Shown here: positions 26,027 through 35,615 of the stretch, one piece after another
Numbering within the stretch: the stretch's first letter is position 1
Layout of the letters: each line of letters opens with the position of its first letter
Assembly: GCF_049537125.1 (NCBI RefSeq)
Contig: NZ_JBMVQY010000002.1
Coordinates: 434,001-498,000, forward strand
DNA: 64,000 bases
Direction: 5' to 3'
Origin: Limisphaera sp026417315
Lineage (GTDB): Bacteria > Verrucomicrobiota > Verrucomicrobiia > Limisphaerales > Limisphaeraceae
Made by a program: the position numbers and the translations under genes
The notes under the pieces: generated by a model
The model's input: the letters and a program-made list of their open reading frames with translations, nothing else
Database searches by the model: none
Told to the model about the DNA's origin: nothing

Positions 26027-26214
26027 TGTGGGTTCGGTGTGTGTATGGCGTGGGAACGTCGTTCGGCCAAACGCAAGGAGACGGCTTTTGTCCGGAGCCG
26101 GTGAGAAGGAACGTCGGAAAGCCCCAGGCTGGGACAAAGTCTGTGTGCCAGCCGGCCTGCTGCACAGGGCCGTATACGGCGTTTTTGGTGTGACCGGCGA
26201 GTCGGTTGGACGGT

Positions 26215-26790
26215 TCAGAGCAACGGGACTGCTCGAGCCGGAGCGAGCCTGCGGTCGTTGAGCCGGTGCTTCAGGAGGATGAGCAGTGTGCGCATCGCCG
26301 CTGTCAGGCCGCCTTGGCGGGTTTTGCTGCTACACACAGCGACGGATACAAGGTGCGCATCCGGCGGTGGGCCCGCGCCACTACCAGGGCTGCCGCGGAG
26401 AGCGCGCGTCCCACCGGCGCCCGGCCGGCCACTGATGCGGTCCCGGCCGTCCCATGGGCCGCGTCGGCGGGAAAGAAGCGGGAGAGCGGTTAACCGAGCG
26501 GCCTCCAAGGGGCCGGTCTTGGGCGAGGGCCCCGGGCTTGGACGAAATGGCGCACCCGGGCGGGGTTGAGCACGGTGACGCGCATGCCGGGCTGGTGGAG
26601 GGCGGCCCGCAGGGACCGTTTCCAGCCGCCGGCGGCCTCGCAGAGGACGTGCGCGGCGGGGTCGCCGCTGAGCAACTGGACCAGGCGGCGATGGCTGGCC
26701 GGGGCGTTGGGCAGGTCGTAGAGGCAACCGGCCCAGGGGAGCTGCGGGTTTTCCAGGGCGAAGGTCGAGACCTGCGGAGAGGGTGTTCAT
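26215..26790 (-). mobile_element. IS110-family transposase relic
   Basis: Scattered over two frames are pieces of an IS110 (DEDD) transposase. They are an N-terminus MNTLSAGLDL, then after a one-base shift LYDLPNAPASHRRLVQLLSG, AHVLCEAAGGWKRSLRAALH and VTVLNPARVRHFVQARG (26490-26675), a remnant of the KTDxxDA block as KTGPLEAARLTAL near 26520, and the extreme C-terminus GGLTAAMRTLLILLKHRL near 26300. About 200 residues of the second domain, including the Ser-containing segment, are missing. Frameshifts plus an internal deletion make it non-functional. The intact ends and the long non-coding end typical of IS110 cannot be delimited here. Confidence 0.8.
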
Positions 26791-27180
26791 GGTGTTTCCG
26801 CTCCTTCTTGCCGATGCGAGCTGGCCCGGTGGGGCCGCTCTGGGAACGGTTCGAGCTGGGAACACGGGCATCGGCGGTTCCAGCTGCGACTGGGTGGCGT
26901 CAAGGACTCCGCCAGGTTTGCGCGAACGGGTCGGCCCCCCGGCCTTCCCGCCCGCGGGCGGAAAGGCCGCTTCGATGGCCCCTTGACACTGCTCCGGACA
27001 AGGGTACCAAGGAAGCCAGACCCAGACACACCCCGGGCAAGCTCCATAGCGCTCCTGAACTTGCGGCCCTCATCCAACTCCGGTGCCTCGCAGACCAGAG
27101 ATCCGCGATCCGGCAGGCTGGAACCCCGCGCCACCCAAAGACCGGCAGAGGGGAGAGCCTGCAGACCACGCAGAAGTCAT

Positions 27181-27729
27181 CGGCCAGCCGCCGTGGCGAC
27201 GCGGCGGATCATGGAAGGGTCCGCCGGCTGCCGCGGGCGGCTACGGAGTGGAGTGCCCACAGAGCACGCGGAAAACGCAGATGGAAGGTGATTGACCGAC
27301 TTGCGTCGGTGCCGGCCCGGCTTGGATCCGCCGACTTACGTCGGCGGCTACAGAGTTTGAGAGCCCACAGAACACGCACAGCATACAGAAGGGGATTGAC
27401 AGACGAATCGACAAAGCGGGCACGAAGCGGCCTGGGTGCGGTCCCGCCGACTTGGGTCGGTGGCCACGGATCGGCCCACAGAGCATGCAGAATACGCAGA
27501 AAAGGATCGTGATCGGAACGAGCGGGAAGGGCTTGAAACCTTCGAGGGACGGCGGGCAGGGGGTCGCTCTTTGGTGGTCCGGCTGTGCGGGGGCCATCGG
27601 GCCCGGGCGTGGCAACCGAAGGTGGCCGCCCGCGGGAAGACGGCGGAGTTCGGAAGTCAGCCTGCGATTCCCGTCGGTAGCTATTTGGTGGCGATTCGGT
27701 GGCATCCGCCGACTTACGTCGGCGGCTAC
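27181..27729. repeat. Inverted composite repeats (same family as 16.5 kb)
   Basis: Three units run in the opposite orientation to those at 16.5 kb: each has a GC hairpin, then CCACAGA-type words and a purine tract. Units are near 27209-27290 (CCCACAGAGCACGCGG), 27327-27400 (hairpin 27328-27347 with 8-bp stem and TTAC loop, then CCCACAGAACACGCAC) and 27445-27510 (CCGCCGACTTGGGTCGG, then CCCACAGAGCATGC). An isolated palindrome identical over 25 bases to 27327-27351 lies at 27705-27729. Confidence 0.75.
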
Positions 27730-27880
27730 CCCATACTGGGTGCGGCGGTGGATGAACTCATGATCCGAAGGGTCCATCCGGTCATGCGCGGAGGCTTTGG
27801 TGGATGAGAGGGAATCCGTCTGGAGGTCCGGGGGCCGCTGGCTGAGGGCGGCGGCGAATCAGTTTGTTTTCGGTTCGGTA

Positions 27881-28496
27881 GTCCGCGGCCTGACGGCCGC
27901 GGCTACCCGAGTGCGTGATCGCGGTGGCTGCTCGGCGGGGTGGGGCCCTTTTTTGGATTTCTGGCCCGCCGCCTGACGGCGGCGGCTACCATGCGCCGAG
28001 TCTGTGGCCCGAGGAGAGCCAGGGGGAGTTTCTTTGCGGCCTGTCCGCCGCGTGCCCGCGGCGGCTATGAAACATCGGGTGCCGCGGGAGATCCACGCAC
28101 GGTGGACCCAAGTGAGAGTGGTGGGTGTGGTTCAGGAAAGTTGCTTACGGCTGCCGCGTCCGCTGCCTTACGGCGGCGGCTACATGGGGCGGTCGAGGTC
28201 TTTGGTCCGCGGCCTTACGGCCGCGGCTACGAAAAATGGGGCATCGTGGTGGCTGGTCGGCCGAGCGGGAGCACTTCCCTGGATTCCGGGTCTGCCGCTT
28301 GTCGGCGGCAAGATATCCTCGCTGGGATTGCGTGTCCGCCGCCTGACGGGGGCTGAAAGTGCCAGTTGTGATCGGGTGTCGGCCGGCTGGCTGCGGGGCT
28401 GCCATCCCTCCATTCTGGTCGGGGTCCGCCGCCTTACGGCGGTGGCTACATGGGGCGGTGGAGATCTTTGGTCCGCCGCCTTGCGGCCGGGGCTAC
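27881..28496 (+). repeat. Array of nine REP-like hairpins
   Basis: Nine palindromes in one orientation start near 27881, 27964, 28042, 28158, 28205, 28289, 28332, 28423 and 28471. Each has GTCCGC-type left arm, a TGAC or TTAC/TTGC turn, the complementary arm and usually GGCTAC at the end. Stem bases vary, often with both arms changed together (GCGGCC/GGCCGC versus GCCGCC/GGCGGC). The pair 28158-28230 and the pair 28423-28496 share the same spacer (ATGGGGCGGT.GAG.TCTTTG), so a two-hairpin unit was duplicated. This resembles bacterial REP/BIME elements; no REP-associated transposase gene is in the window. Confidence 0.8.
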
Positions 28497-29571
28497 GTGG
28501 TCCGGTTGAGATCCGGAGGTTGGGCGTCTCACGCGGCCTGCGGCAAGAACCGCAAATGCCTTTTGCAGCGGCCGGCGAAGGCGGCGTTGCAGAGTGGCGC
28601 AACGGAGCCTGAAAGAGCGCTCGGTCACTGTGCTGGCGATCGAAAAGGGGTCATCACGCTCCTCTCCGTCGGGAAACAGCAGTTTTTCGAGAGCCTCAGA
28701 GTTTCTCTCAATCTGGTGGGAAAGAGGTTTCTTCGGGAAACGGTCTGCGCAAATCGGAGGGTGTGCACCGGGGTTTTTGGGAGGGGCAGCCTTTTCGACG
28801 CGCTGCCAGGGCGCCTCCTGTTCGTGGGCTCGGGAGTTTCCGTCTCCGGCTCCTCGGTGCTCCGGCCCTGGATTCCCAGGGCTTCTCGAGTGACGGCGAT
28901 GAGGGCGTGGAACGAATGCCGGAGAAGTAATCTCTCCAGCAGTCCTGGCTGTCGGGCCGCCGGCACTTGGTCCGGGCGGCACGCCCGCGGACGGATCCCG
29001 ACCGGGGAGGATTGCATGGGCTCATGCGCCCGGTGCGGCGGGTCGTGGGGGAGGAATCTGGAAAGCGGTGTGCCGGCGCCCTCAGCGGTCCATGGGCATT
29101 CAAGCCCGGGTCGGTTCCCTGCTGGCAACCGTGGCGGCGGGGCGCGTTGGGGTCAAAGCCCGGCCGGCTTGCGCACCGGCCGAGGCCACGAGTCTCCCGC
29201 CGGCACAAGGGGCACGTGCGTCGGGGCGAGAACATCGAAGGGGGTTCACTGCGGCTTCGTACGGCAGCACCGCGGTTGGGATCCGGAGGTGGCCGATCGG
29301 CCCTTGCGGCGCAAAGGGCTGTCAGCCGAGCCGAAGCCTTGATCGGACGGGAGGAGGTCCAAACTCCCACTCGTCCCCAAAACTCGACCTGCCCGGGTTC
29401 CAACCGACAACTGGCGAAGATCAACGGAGCAAACCGGGGCTGCCCGGGTCGCTTGCCAGCGGAGGCGTTTGCCTTCAAAGTGCCGGTGCAGATGCCCCGA
29501 ACGGAGCGGGAAGGAGGCGGGAACCTGTAGCCTCTCTGTCCCGCTCGGTCGAGCAAAGCGGCCGAGACTGA

Positions 29572-32340
29572 ATGGAAGACTGGTTGGAACAGATCGAAGC
29601 GGAGGCAGCCGTGCGGCTCCGGCTGCCGCACGGGCGAACCGTGTCGCAGGAGCTGGAGCGTTTCCGCGCTTTTTTGCGGCGGCAATCGCAGCGGCTGCGG
29701 ATGTGGCACCGTCGGGGCGGCGGCGGCCGGGAGGTCTGTCAGGGGCGCGCGACGCTTTATGACGTGTTGCTGCGGCATTTGTGGGACGCGGCCTTGCAGC
29801 AGACCGCCGGCTCGGGCCCGGCCCCGCAGCCGCCGGTCACCCTCGTGGCGGTGGGTGGGTACGGTCGGGGGGAGCTGAACCCGTACAGTGACCTGGACTT
29901 CATGTTCCTGCACGATGGCGAAGTCAGCCAGGGTGGTCAGCCCTCCTCCCTCCTGAGCCGTCTGGTGGATGGGGTGTTGTATCCGTTGTGGGACCTGGGG
30001 CTGAAGGTGGGACACACCGTGCGCACGGTGGACGAGGCGGTCGAGGCGGCCAACGCGGATATGCAGTCGAAGACGGCCCTCGTGGAATCGCGGTGGGTGG
30101 CGGGGGATGTGCACCTGTTCGAACGATTCCAGCGCGCGTTGCGGGCACGCTGCGTCCGGCGCCATGAGCGTGCCTACATCGAGGCCCGACTGGAGGATCA
30201 GGCGGCGCGGCGGCGGCGGTACGGGGAGTCGCCGTGTCTTCAAGAACCGAATCTCAAAAACGGCTGTGGAGGGTTGCGGGACTACCAGAACCTGCTGTGG
30301 ATGGCCTACTTCAAGTTTGGCGTGCGGTCGATGGGCGAGTTGGAGGCCCAGGGTCGGCTGACTCCGGCGGAACGCAAGGCGTTGGAGGCGGCGTACGACT
30401 TCCTGCTGCGGGTGCGAACGGAACTCCATTACCAGCTGGGCCGTCCCGGGGATGTGCTGAGCAAGAATCTTCAGCCGGCCGTGGCGTGGGCGCTGGGTTA
30501 CCACGATCGTTCGCCGAGCCGCCGGATCGAGACGTTCATGCGCGACCTCTACACCCATACCCGTCAGATCTACCTCATCAGTCGGACCCTGGAGGAGCAA
30601 TGGGCGCTGGTGCCGGGGTCCGGCTCGTTGCGGCGGCTGCGTTCGTGGTGGAGTCGCAAGGCACCGCAGGAGACGTTTCTGGACGGCTTCGTGTTCGAGC
30701 ATGGCCAGGTTCGGGCGGCGTCCGAGTGGGTGTTTCAGGAACAGCCGCGGCGGTTGATGCGGGTGTTCCTGCATGCGCAGCAGCGGGGCTACCGGCTTCA
30801 TCCGGACCTGGTGCGTCTGATCCGAACGCATTTGCGGTACGTGAATCGGCCCTTCCTGACCGATCCGCACGTGAGCGAGACGTTCCTGGCGATTTTGGAA
30901 CAGCGTGGCAACGTGGCGCCGACGCTTCGGGCCATGCACGAGGTGGGGTTGCTGGGCAAGTACATTCCGGAGTTTGGCCGGTTGACCTGCCTGGTCCAGC
31001 ACGAGTTTTACCATCAGTACACCGCCGATGAGCACACGCTGGTCTGCATCGAGCAGTTGGATCGCGTCTGGCAGGCCAGCGCACCGCCCTACCGTGCCTA
31101 CGCGCCGCTGTTGCAGTCTCTGGAACGCCCCGGGCTGTTGTACCTGGCCCTGCTTTTGCACGACACCGGGCGGCACGGCTCGCAGGGGTCGCATGCGGCG
31201 CAGAGCGCCCGCCTGGCGGGCCGGGTGGCCCGGCGGCTGGGCCTGGACCGCGCCTCCGTCCAGGCCCTGCAGCGGTTGATCGAGAATCACCTGCTCATGG
31301 CGGTGGTTTCCCAGCGGCGGGACCTGGACGATCCCGCGGTCATTCGAAAGTTCGCGGCGCAGGTCGGCGATCTACCCACGCTGCAGCGCCTGACCCTGCT
31401 GACCTTTGTGGATGCGCAGGCGACGAGCGACCAGCTCTGGAACGGGTTCAAGGACGCTCTGTTGCGGACCCTGTACGAGAAGACGGTGCCGTTGTTGACG
31501 GGGGACACGCAGTTTCTGGAGGAGGCGCAGCGGCGGCGGGAGGCGCTTTGGATGCAGGTGCGGCAACACTGTGCCCCTCGAATCGGCGATGATGAGATCC
31601 ATGCCCATTTCGAGGGACTGCCGGCCCGGTACTTCGAGACGCGGACCGTGCCGGAGATGGTGGAGGATTTGGAGCTGGTTCACCGATTCCTGCGGCTGCA
31701 GGTGGGCCCGGAGGACCGCGCGTTGGAGCCGGTGATCGGGTGGCGCGAGGATGCGGATCGGGGCTGTGCGACGGTGAAGGTGTGCACGTGGGACCGGGAC
31801 GGTCTTTTCAGTTTCATCACGGGAGCGCTGAGTGCCAGCGGGATCAACATTCTCGCCGCGCGGGTGTTCACGCGTCAGGACAGCATTGCCCTGGACAGTT
31901 TTCAGGTTCTGGACGCACGGACGGGCGGCCTGCCGTCCGCCGAGCAACGCCGGCAGTTTGGCGAGTTGCTCAATCATCTGTTGCACGGCCAGGAGGTGTC
32001 CCTGGGCTCGCTCATTGCCCGTCACCGGCGCCTGCGTCCGTTGTACCAGGGCTACGAAGGCGAGCGACTGCCCACCATCGTGCGCTTCGACAACGACGCT
32101 TCCGACACTTCCACGCTGCTGGAGATCGAGACCGAGGACCGCATCGGGCTTCTCTATGACATATCGCGGTGCCTGGCGGCCGCGGGCGTGGCGATTGCCT
32201 CGGCCGTCATTTGCACGGAGCGGGGGGCTGCCATCGATACGTTTTACGTGACGGACCGACAGGGGCGGAAACTTCTGGAGCCGGAAGAACAGCGGCACCT
32301 GGAGCAGCGGCTGCGACAGGCGGTCGGGGCCGCGCGGTGA
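29572..32340 (+). CDS. glnD: Bifunctional PII uridylyltransferase/uridylyl-removing enzyme
   Basis: Senses glutamine and adds or removes UMP on PII proteins, thereby setting glutamine synthetase and nitrogen-regulation activity in the cytosol. The 922 residues have the GlnD domain order. The nucleotidyltransferase comes first, with VGGYGRGELNPYSDLD near residue 93 (the GRGE and DxD metal site) and the conserved EPNLKNGCGGLRD. The HD phosphohydrolase has LLLHDTGRH at about 523-531. Two ACT domains at about 730-800 and 843-915 (GLFSFITGALSASGINILAA; IGLLYDISRCLAAAGVAI) bind glutamine. No glnB, amtB or glnA is adjacent. ATG29572 has only a weak upstream ribosome site. Confidence 0.94.
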   Translation: MEDWLEQIEAEAAVRLRLPHGRTVSQELERFRAFLRRQSQRLRMWHRRGGGGREVCQGRATLYDVLLRHLWDAALQQTAGSGPAPQPPVTLVAVGGYGRGELNPYSDLDFMFLHDGEVSQGGQPSSLLSRLVDGVLYPLWDLGLKVGHTVRTVDEAVEAANADMQSKTALVESRWVAGDVHLFERFQRALRARCVRRHERAYIEARLEDQAARRRRYGESPCLQEPNLKNGCGGLRDYQNLLWMAYFKFGVRSMGELEAQGRLTPAERKALEAAYDFLLRVRTELHYQLGRPGDVLSKNLQPAVAWALGYHDRSPSRRIETFMRDLYTHTRQIYLISRTLEEQWALVPGSGSLRRLRSWWSRKAPQETFLDGFVFEHGQVRAASEWVFQEQPRRLMRVFLHAQQRGYRLHPDLVRLIRTHLRYVNRPFLTDPHVSETFLAILEQRGNVAPTLRAMHEVGLLGKYIPEFGRLTCLVQHEFYHQYTADEHTLVCIEQLDRVWQASAPPYRAYAPLLQSLERPGLLYLALLLHDTGRHGSQGSHAAQSARLAGRVARRLGLDRASVQALQRLIENHLLMAVVSQRRDLDDPAVIRKFAAQVGDLPTLQRLTLLTFVDAQATSDQLWNGFKDALLRTLYEKTVPLLTGDTQFLEEAQRRREALWMQVRQHCAPRIGDDEIHAHFEGLPARYFETRTVPEMVEDLELVHRFLRLQVGPEDRALEPVIGWREDADRGCATVKVCTWDRDGLFSFITGALSASGINILAARVFTRQDSIALDSFQVLDARTGGLPSAEQRRQFGELLNHLLHGQEVSLGSLIARHRRLRPLYQGYEGERLPTIVRFDNDASDTSTLLEIETEDRIGLLYDISRCLAAAGVAIASAVICTERGAAIDTFYVTDRQGRKLLEPEEQRHLEQRLRQAVGAAR

Positions 32341-32361
32341 GGCGCCCCGGGCGAATGGGAG

Positions 32362-34224
32362 CTACGGCTTTGCGGAGCCCCCGGGCTCGGGCGGCCCGGC
32401 GTCGCGGCGCCAACGGGCCCAGTCGGCAAGAAAGAGTTGTTCCGGAAGGAATCCGCTGGGGGCGGCTCGCAACGGACACCAGGGGGGCACACTTCGAGTG
32501 ACCAGGGCGTCGATGACCAGGTTGGCCCAGCTGCGCTCTCCCGCCAGCACCCAACCGGTCAAAAAGCGCGTGTCGGTGGTGCGGGGCGTCAGGTAGAGCG
32601 CGTTGACCGGCTTGAGGTAGTCGTTGATGGCAAAGAAGGTGTCGGGCGCGTTGGCCTCATCCGGCGGCGGCAGGAAGTGGCGGGTCAGCAGGACGGCCTG
32701 GCGTTGCCCGTACCACGCCACGGCCCACGGGATGTCCGTCATCATGAGTTCGTGAGGACGCAACCAGTTGGCGCTTTGCTGGATGATCAACGGGTTGTAC
32801 GGGGGGTAGGCGGTTCGGATGGGGCGCGGCGGCAGGAAGACCAGCCACAACGGCAGGGCCACCACACCGACGAACAGGGCCACGACCCCGTACCGCAGCG
32901 AATAGAGGGGCAATTCCATCTGGTCCAGCAGGGTCAGGAAAAAGGCCGCTCCGTACACGATGACCAGCGGTGCCAAAAGGATCAGAAGATTCTCGGTGTT
33001 GATTTCCGGGGTTTCATCGGACAGGTGCGTCCGGCCGAGCGCCTGGATCGTGACGAGCACGGGCACGCACAACAACAGAAACCAGCGCAACCGCCGCCGG
33101 CCGGGATGCAGCAGGGGCACCAATAACCCGGCCAGGAACAGTGCGGTGACCCAGCTCCCACCGAAGCGCAGGAGATCCTGCGTCATGATCAACTTCAGAT
33201 TCGCAAAAAACTTGTTCCACAGCGGGGACAGGGGCGAGATGCCGACCGGCACCTCGAACCGCGGTTCCAGGGAACGCGCCAGTTTGTCGCCCGGCCACAC
33301 ATAGGTGCCGTCCAGGACCGCGTAGGTGGCCGCACCGAAGGGTAGCCCGCTCACGTGCCAGTTTCGCACCACCCACGGGGTGATGGTCACGACAAACACC
33401 GCGAGGGCCAGCAACGCCGCCGGCCGCCGGCGGGGCCCGGCAAACCACCAGAGGCACAGCACCGCCGGCACAATCAACCAGCCGAACGCGTATCGGGTGA
33501 GGCAGCCCAGGCCCACCACCAGGCCGGCCAGCGCGGCCCAGGCAAACAGGCGACCGGAGCGTTCCGGCTGCTCACGGCCGATCTGCTCCGCCTGCACAAG
33601 GCAGATGGCCAGGAGGACAAACCACACCAGCACCAGCATGGTGGACAGGCCGGAGAGGGCAAACCGCCAGAACACTTCGGTCATCAGCATCAGGACCGCC
33701 GACAACCACGCCACGGCCGGATCGAACAGTCGCCGTGCCAGCCAGAAGGTCAGACCCAGCAACACCAGGAACAGCCCCTGATTCAACACGGCGATGGCCA
33801 TCTCCGGCGCGAACCGAAAGGGGGGACGGGCCTCCACGCGCTGCGGGAGGGGCAGAACCTTGAACAGCCCGGCCAGGAGCACCGGATAAACCGGAGGATT
33901 CACGATGTCCGGATGGCCCGTGTGCAACCGGGCCGGGTCGCGCACGCCATTGATCACGGGTACGCGCTGGCGTTCCTCGTTGGTTTTTTTGACGAGGTGG
34001 ATGGTCAGGGGACGGATGCACAGCGTGGTATAGCCCCGGCCCTCCGCCAGGTTGCGCGCCAGTTGGGCCATGTCCATGGCCTCGGGGGCGGAAAAGTTTT
34101 TGTAAGCCCGCAGGTTGTAGGCCACCGCGAAGGCGGCCACGCCCAGCACGGCCAGGATCACCCGCAGATAACGCGCGCCCGGGCCCTGCTCCAACTGGTG
34201 AATCAAGTCCTGAAGAAATGGCAT
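32362..34224 (-). CDS. GT-C family (GT39/ArnT-like) membrane glycosyltransferase
   Basis: A 620-residue polytopic protein with about ten membrane segments (for example ILAVLGVAAFAVAYNL, LFLVLLGLTFWLARRL, LLALAVFVVTITPWVV, FLAGLLVPLLHP) followed by a soluble C-terminal domain. After TM1 the first outer loop carries the acidic DMAQLARNLAEGRGYTT with an invariant Asp, and the loop with HPDIVNPPVYPVLLAG, both typical of the PMT/ArnT superfamily. These enzymes use polyprenyl-phosphate sugars as donors outside the membrane. Acceptor unknown: lipid, protein and polysaccharide are all possible. It begins 4 bases after the sigma-54 regulator stop, in the same transcription unit as the two-component pair, which suggests regulated envelope glycosylation. 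Confidence 0.82.
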   Translation of the reverse strand: MPFLQDLIHQLEQGPGARYLRVILAVLGVAAFAVAYNLRAYKNFSAPEAMDMAQLARNLAEGRGYTTLCIRPLTIHLVKKTNEERQRVPVINGVRDPARLHTGHPDIVNPPVYPVLLAGLFKVLPLPQRVEARPPFRFAPEMAIAVLNQGLFLVLLGLTFWLARRLFDPAVAWLSAVLMLMTEVFWRFALSGLSTMLVLVWFVLLAICLVQAEQIGREQPERSGRLFAWAALAGLVVGLGCLTRYAFGWLIVPAVLCLWWFAGPRRRPAALLALAVFVVTITPWVVRNWHVSGLPFGAATYAVLDGTYVWPGDKLARSLEPRFEVPVGISPLSPLWNKFFANLKLIMTQDLLRFGGSWVTALFLAGLLVPLLHPGRRRLRWFLLLCVPVLVTIQALGRTHLSDETPEINTENLLILLAPLVIVYGAAFFLTLLDQMELPLYSLRYGVVALFVGVVALPLWLVFLPPRPIRTAYPPYNPLIIQQSANWLRPHELMMTDIPWAVAWYGQRQAVLLTRHFLPPPDEANAPDTFFAINDYLKPVNALYLTPRTTDTRFLTGWVLAGERSWANLVIDALVTRSVPPWCPLRAAPSGFLPEQLFLADWARWRRDAGPPEPGGSAKP

Positions 34225-34228
34225 GGAT

Positions 34229-35605
34229 TCAGTTTCCCTCCTGTTCTTCGATTTGGTACTGGCGCAGCTTGCGATGCAGGGTGCGGCGGCTGATGCCGAT
34301 TTTTTTGGCGGCCAGCGTCCGGTTCCCGCCGGTTTCCTGCAGCGCGCGGAGAATGAGTTCCTTTTCCACCTCCTTGAGGGTGAGGTTGGGGCGGCTCAAC
34401 AACCCCGTGGGCGCAGGGGGGGTCGTGGAGCCGCCGCGGACCGAGGCCGGCAGATCGCGCGCCGTGATGCGATCCCCGCGGCACAGGACCACGGCATGTT
34501 CGATGGCCGTGCGCAGCTCCCGCACATTGCCGGGCCAGGAGTACTGGAGCAGTGCCTCCATGGCGTCCAGTGTGAAATCCCGCACCGGCTTGTTGTTCTC
34601 GCGCGCGAATTCCTGGAGGAACCGATGCGCCAGCAGGGGAATGTCCTCCTTGCGTTCGCGCAGGGGCGGCAGATGGATTTCCACGACGCGCAGGCGGAAA
34701 TAGAGATCCTCGCGGAACGTACCGGCCCTGACCATTTGGGCCAGATCCTTGTTTGTGGCGGCGATGAGGCGGACGTCGGCCGTGAGGGTTTTGTTGGAAC
34801 CCACGCGCTCGAAGGTGCGCTCTCCCAGGAACCGCAACAGCTTGATCTGCAGGGTGGCGTCGATCTCCCCGATTTCGTCCAGGAACAGGGTGCCGCCCTG
34901 GGCTTGTTCGAAGCGGCCGATGCGGCGTTCGTGGGCCCCGGTGAAGGCCCCTTTTTCGTGACCGAACAGCTCGCTCTCCAGCAGGGTGGGCGAGAGGGCG
35001 GCGCAATGGACGATGACCATGGGCATGCGGGCGCGGGGGCTGAGCTGGTGGATGGCGCGGGCGATGACCTCTTTGCCCGTACCGCTTTCGCCCAGCAGCA
35101 GGACGGTGGCGCGCGTGGGGGCGACCTGGCGGACGATCTCGAAGACCTCCTTCATGGCGGGGGATTCTCCCACCAGGTGTTCCAGGCCGTAGCGCTGGTC
35201 CAGCTGCTGATGCAGCGCCACGTTTTCCGCCTCGAGGTGCCGCTGCCGCAACGCGCGGTTGATCCGCATCTCGAGCTCGTCGATTTGCATGCGGCCCTTG
35301 GGGATGTAATCGTCGGCGCCGCGCTTCATGGCCTCGACGGCCAGTTCCTCGGAACCGTAGGCGGTCATCAGGATGCAGACCGGGGGCCGGGGCAGGCTTT
35401 TGGCGCGGGCGATCAGTTTCATCCCATCCTCCAGCGGCAGCCGGAAGTCGGTCAGCACCACGTCCACGGGTTCGCGCTCGAGCAATTCCATGGCCGAGGG
35501 GGCATCTTCGGCCACGTACACGTCAAACCGATCCTCCAGGGCGGCCCGCAGACCTTCGCGGGTCGGTTTTTCATCATCCACGATCAGTACGGTCGGTTTG
35601 TTCAT
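34229..35605 (-). CDS. NtrC-family sigma-54-dependent response regulator
   Basis: 458 residues with three domains. The receiver (1-120) has the acidic pair DDE, phospho-acceptor Asp in VVLTDFRLP and conserved Lys in YIPKG. A sigma-54 AAA+ domain (about 140-375) carries Walker A GESGTGKE, the sigma-54 contact loop GAFTGA, Walker B GGTLFLDEIGEI and RLIAATNKDL. A Fis-type helix-turn-helix lies at the C-terminus (TLAAKKIGISRRTLHRKLR). It should activate promoters with a -24/-12 element. ATG35605 starts the canonical receiver; the frame extends upstream without similarity. Its cognate kinase gene ends 10 bases upstream. Confidence 0.95.
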   Translation of the reverse strand: MNKPTVLIVDDEKPTREGLRAALEDRFDVYVAEDAPSAMELLEREPVDVVLTDFRLPLEDGMKLIARAKSLPRPPVCILMTAYGSEELAVEAMKRGADDYIPKGRMQIDELEMRINRALRQRHLEAENVALHQQLDQRYGLEHLVGESPAMKEVFEIVRQVAPTRATVLLLGESGTGKEVIARAIHQLSPRARMPMVIVHCAALSPTLLESELFGHEKGAFTGAHERRIGRFEQAQGGTLFLDEIGEIDATLQIKLLRFLGERTFERVGSNKTLTADVRLIAATNKDLAQMVRAGTFREDLYFRLRVVEIHLPPLRERKEDIPLLAHRFLQEFARENNKPVRDFTLDAMEALLQYSWPGNVRELRTAIEHAVVLCRGDRITARDLPASVRGGSTTPPAPTGLLSRPNLTLKEVEKELILRALQETGGNRTLAAKKIGISRRTLHRKLRQYQIEEQEGN

Positions 35606-35615
35606 GCCACGGGCC

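Larger units (their letters stand above)
26791..29571. other. 2.8-kb gene-free region rich in palindromes
   Basis: No frame on either strand resembles a protein, although GC richness leaves many long random frames open, some above 800 codons. The region holds two kinds of hairpin repeat, listed separately (27181-27729 and 27881-28496). The last kilobase (28500-29571), ahead of glnD, shows no repeat or RNA gene that I recognise. Confidence 0.6.

Noticed and set aside
27881..28496. Regular repeats that might be a CRISPR array
   Set aside because: The repeated units are palindromes with variable stems, spacing is irregular (33 to 116 bases), spacers are partly duplicated and no cas gene is present.
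28500..29571. Possible gene upstream of glnD (frames containing FHALIAVTREALG or similar)
   Set aside because: Protein-like only over a few residues, no start with ribosome site, overlapping alternatives equally long.
28708..31290. Very long open frame on the minus strand (about 860 codons)
   Set aside because: It runs antisense to glnD and into the repeat region, has no domain-like sequence and reflects the lack of stop codons in GC-rich DNA.
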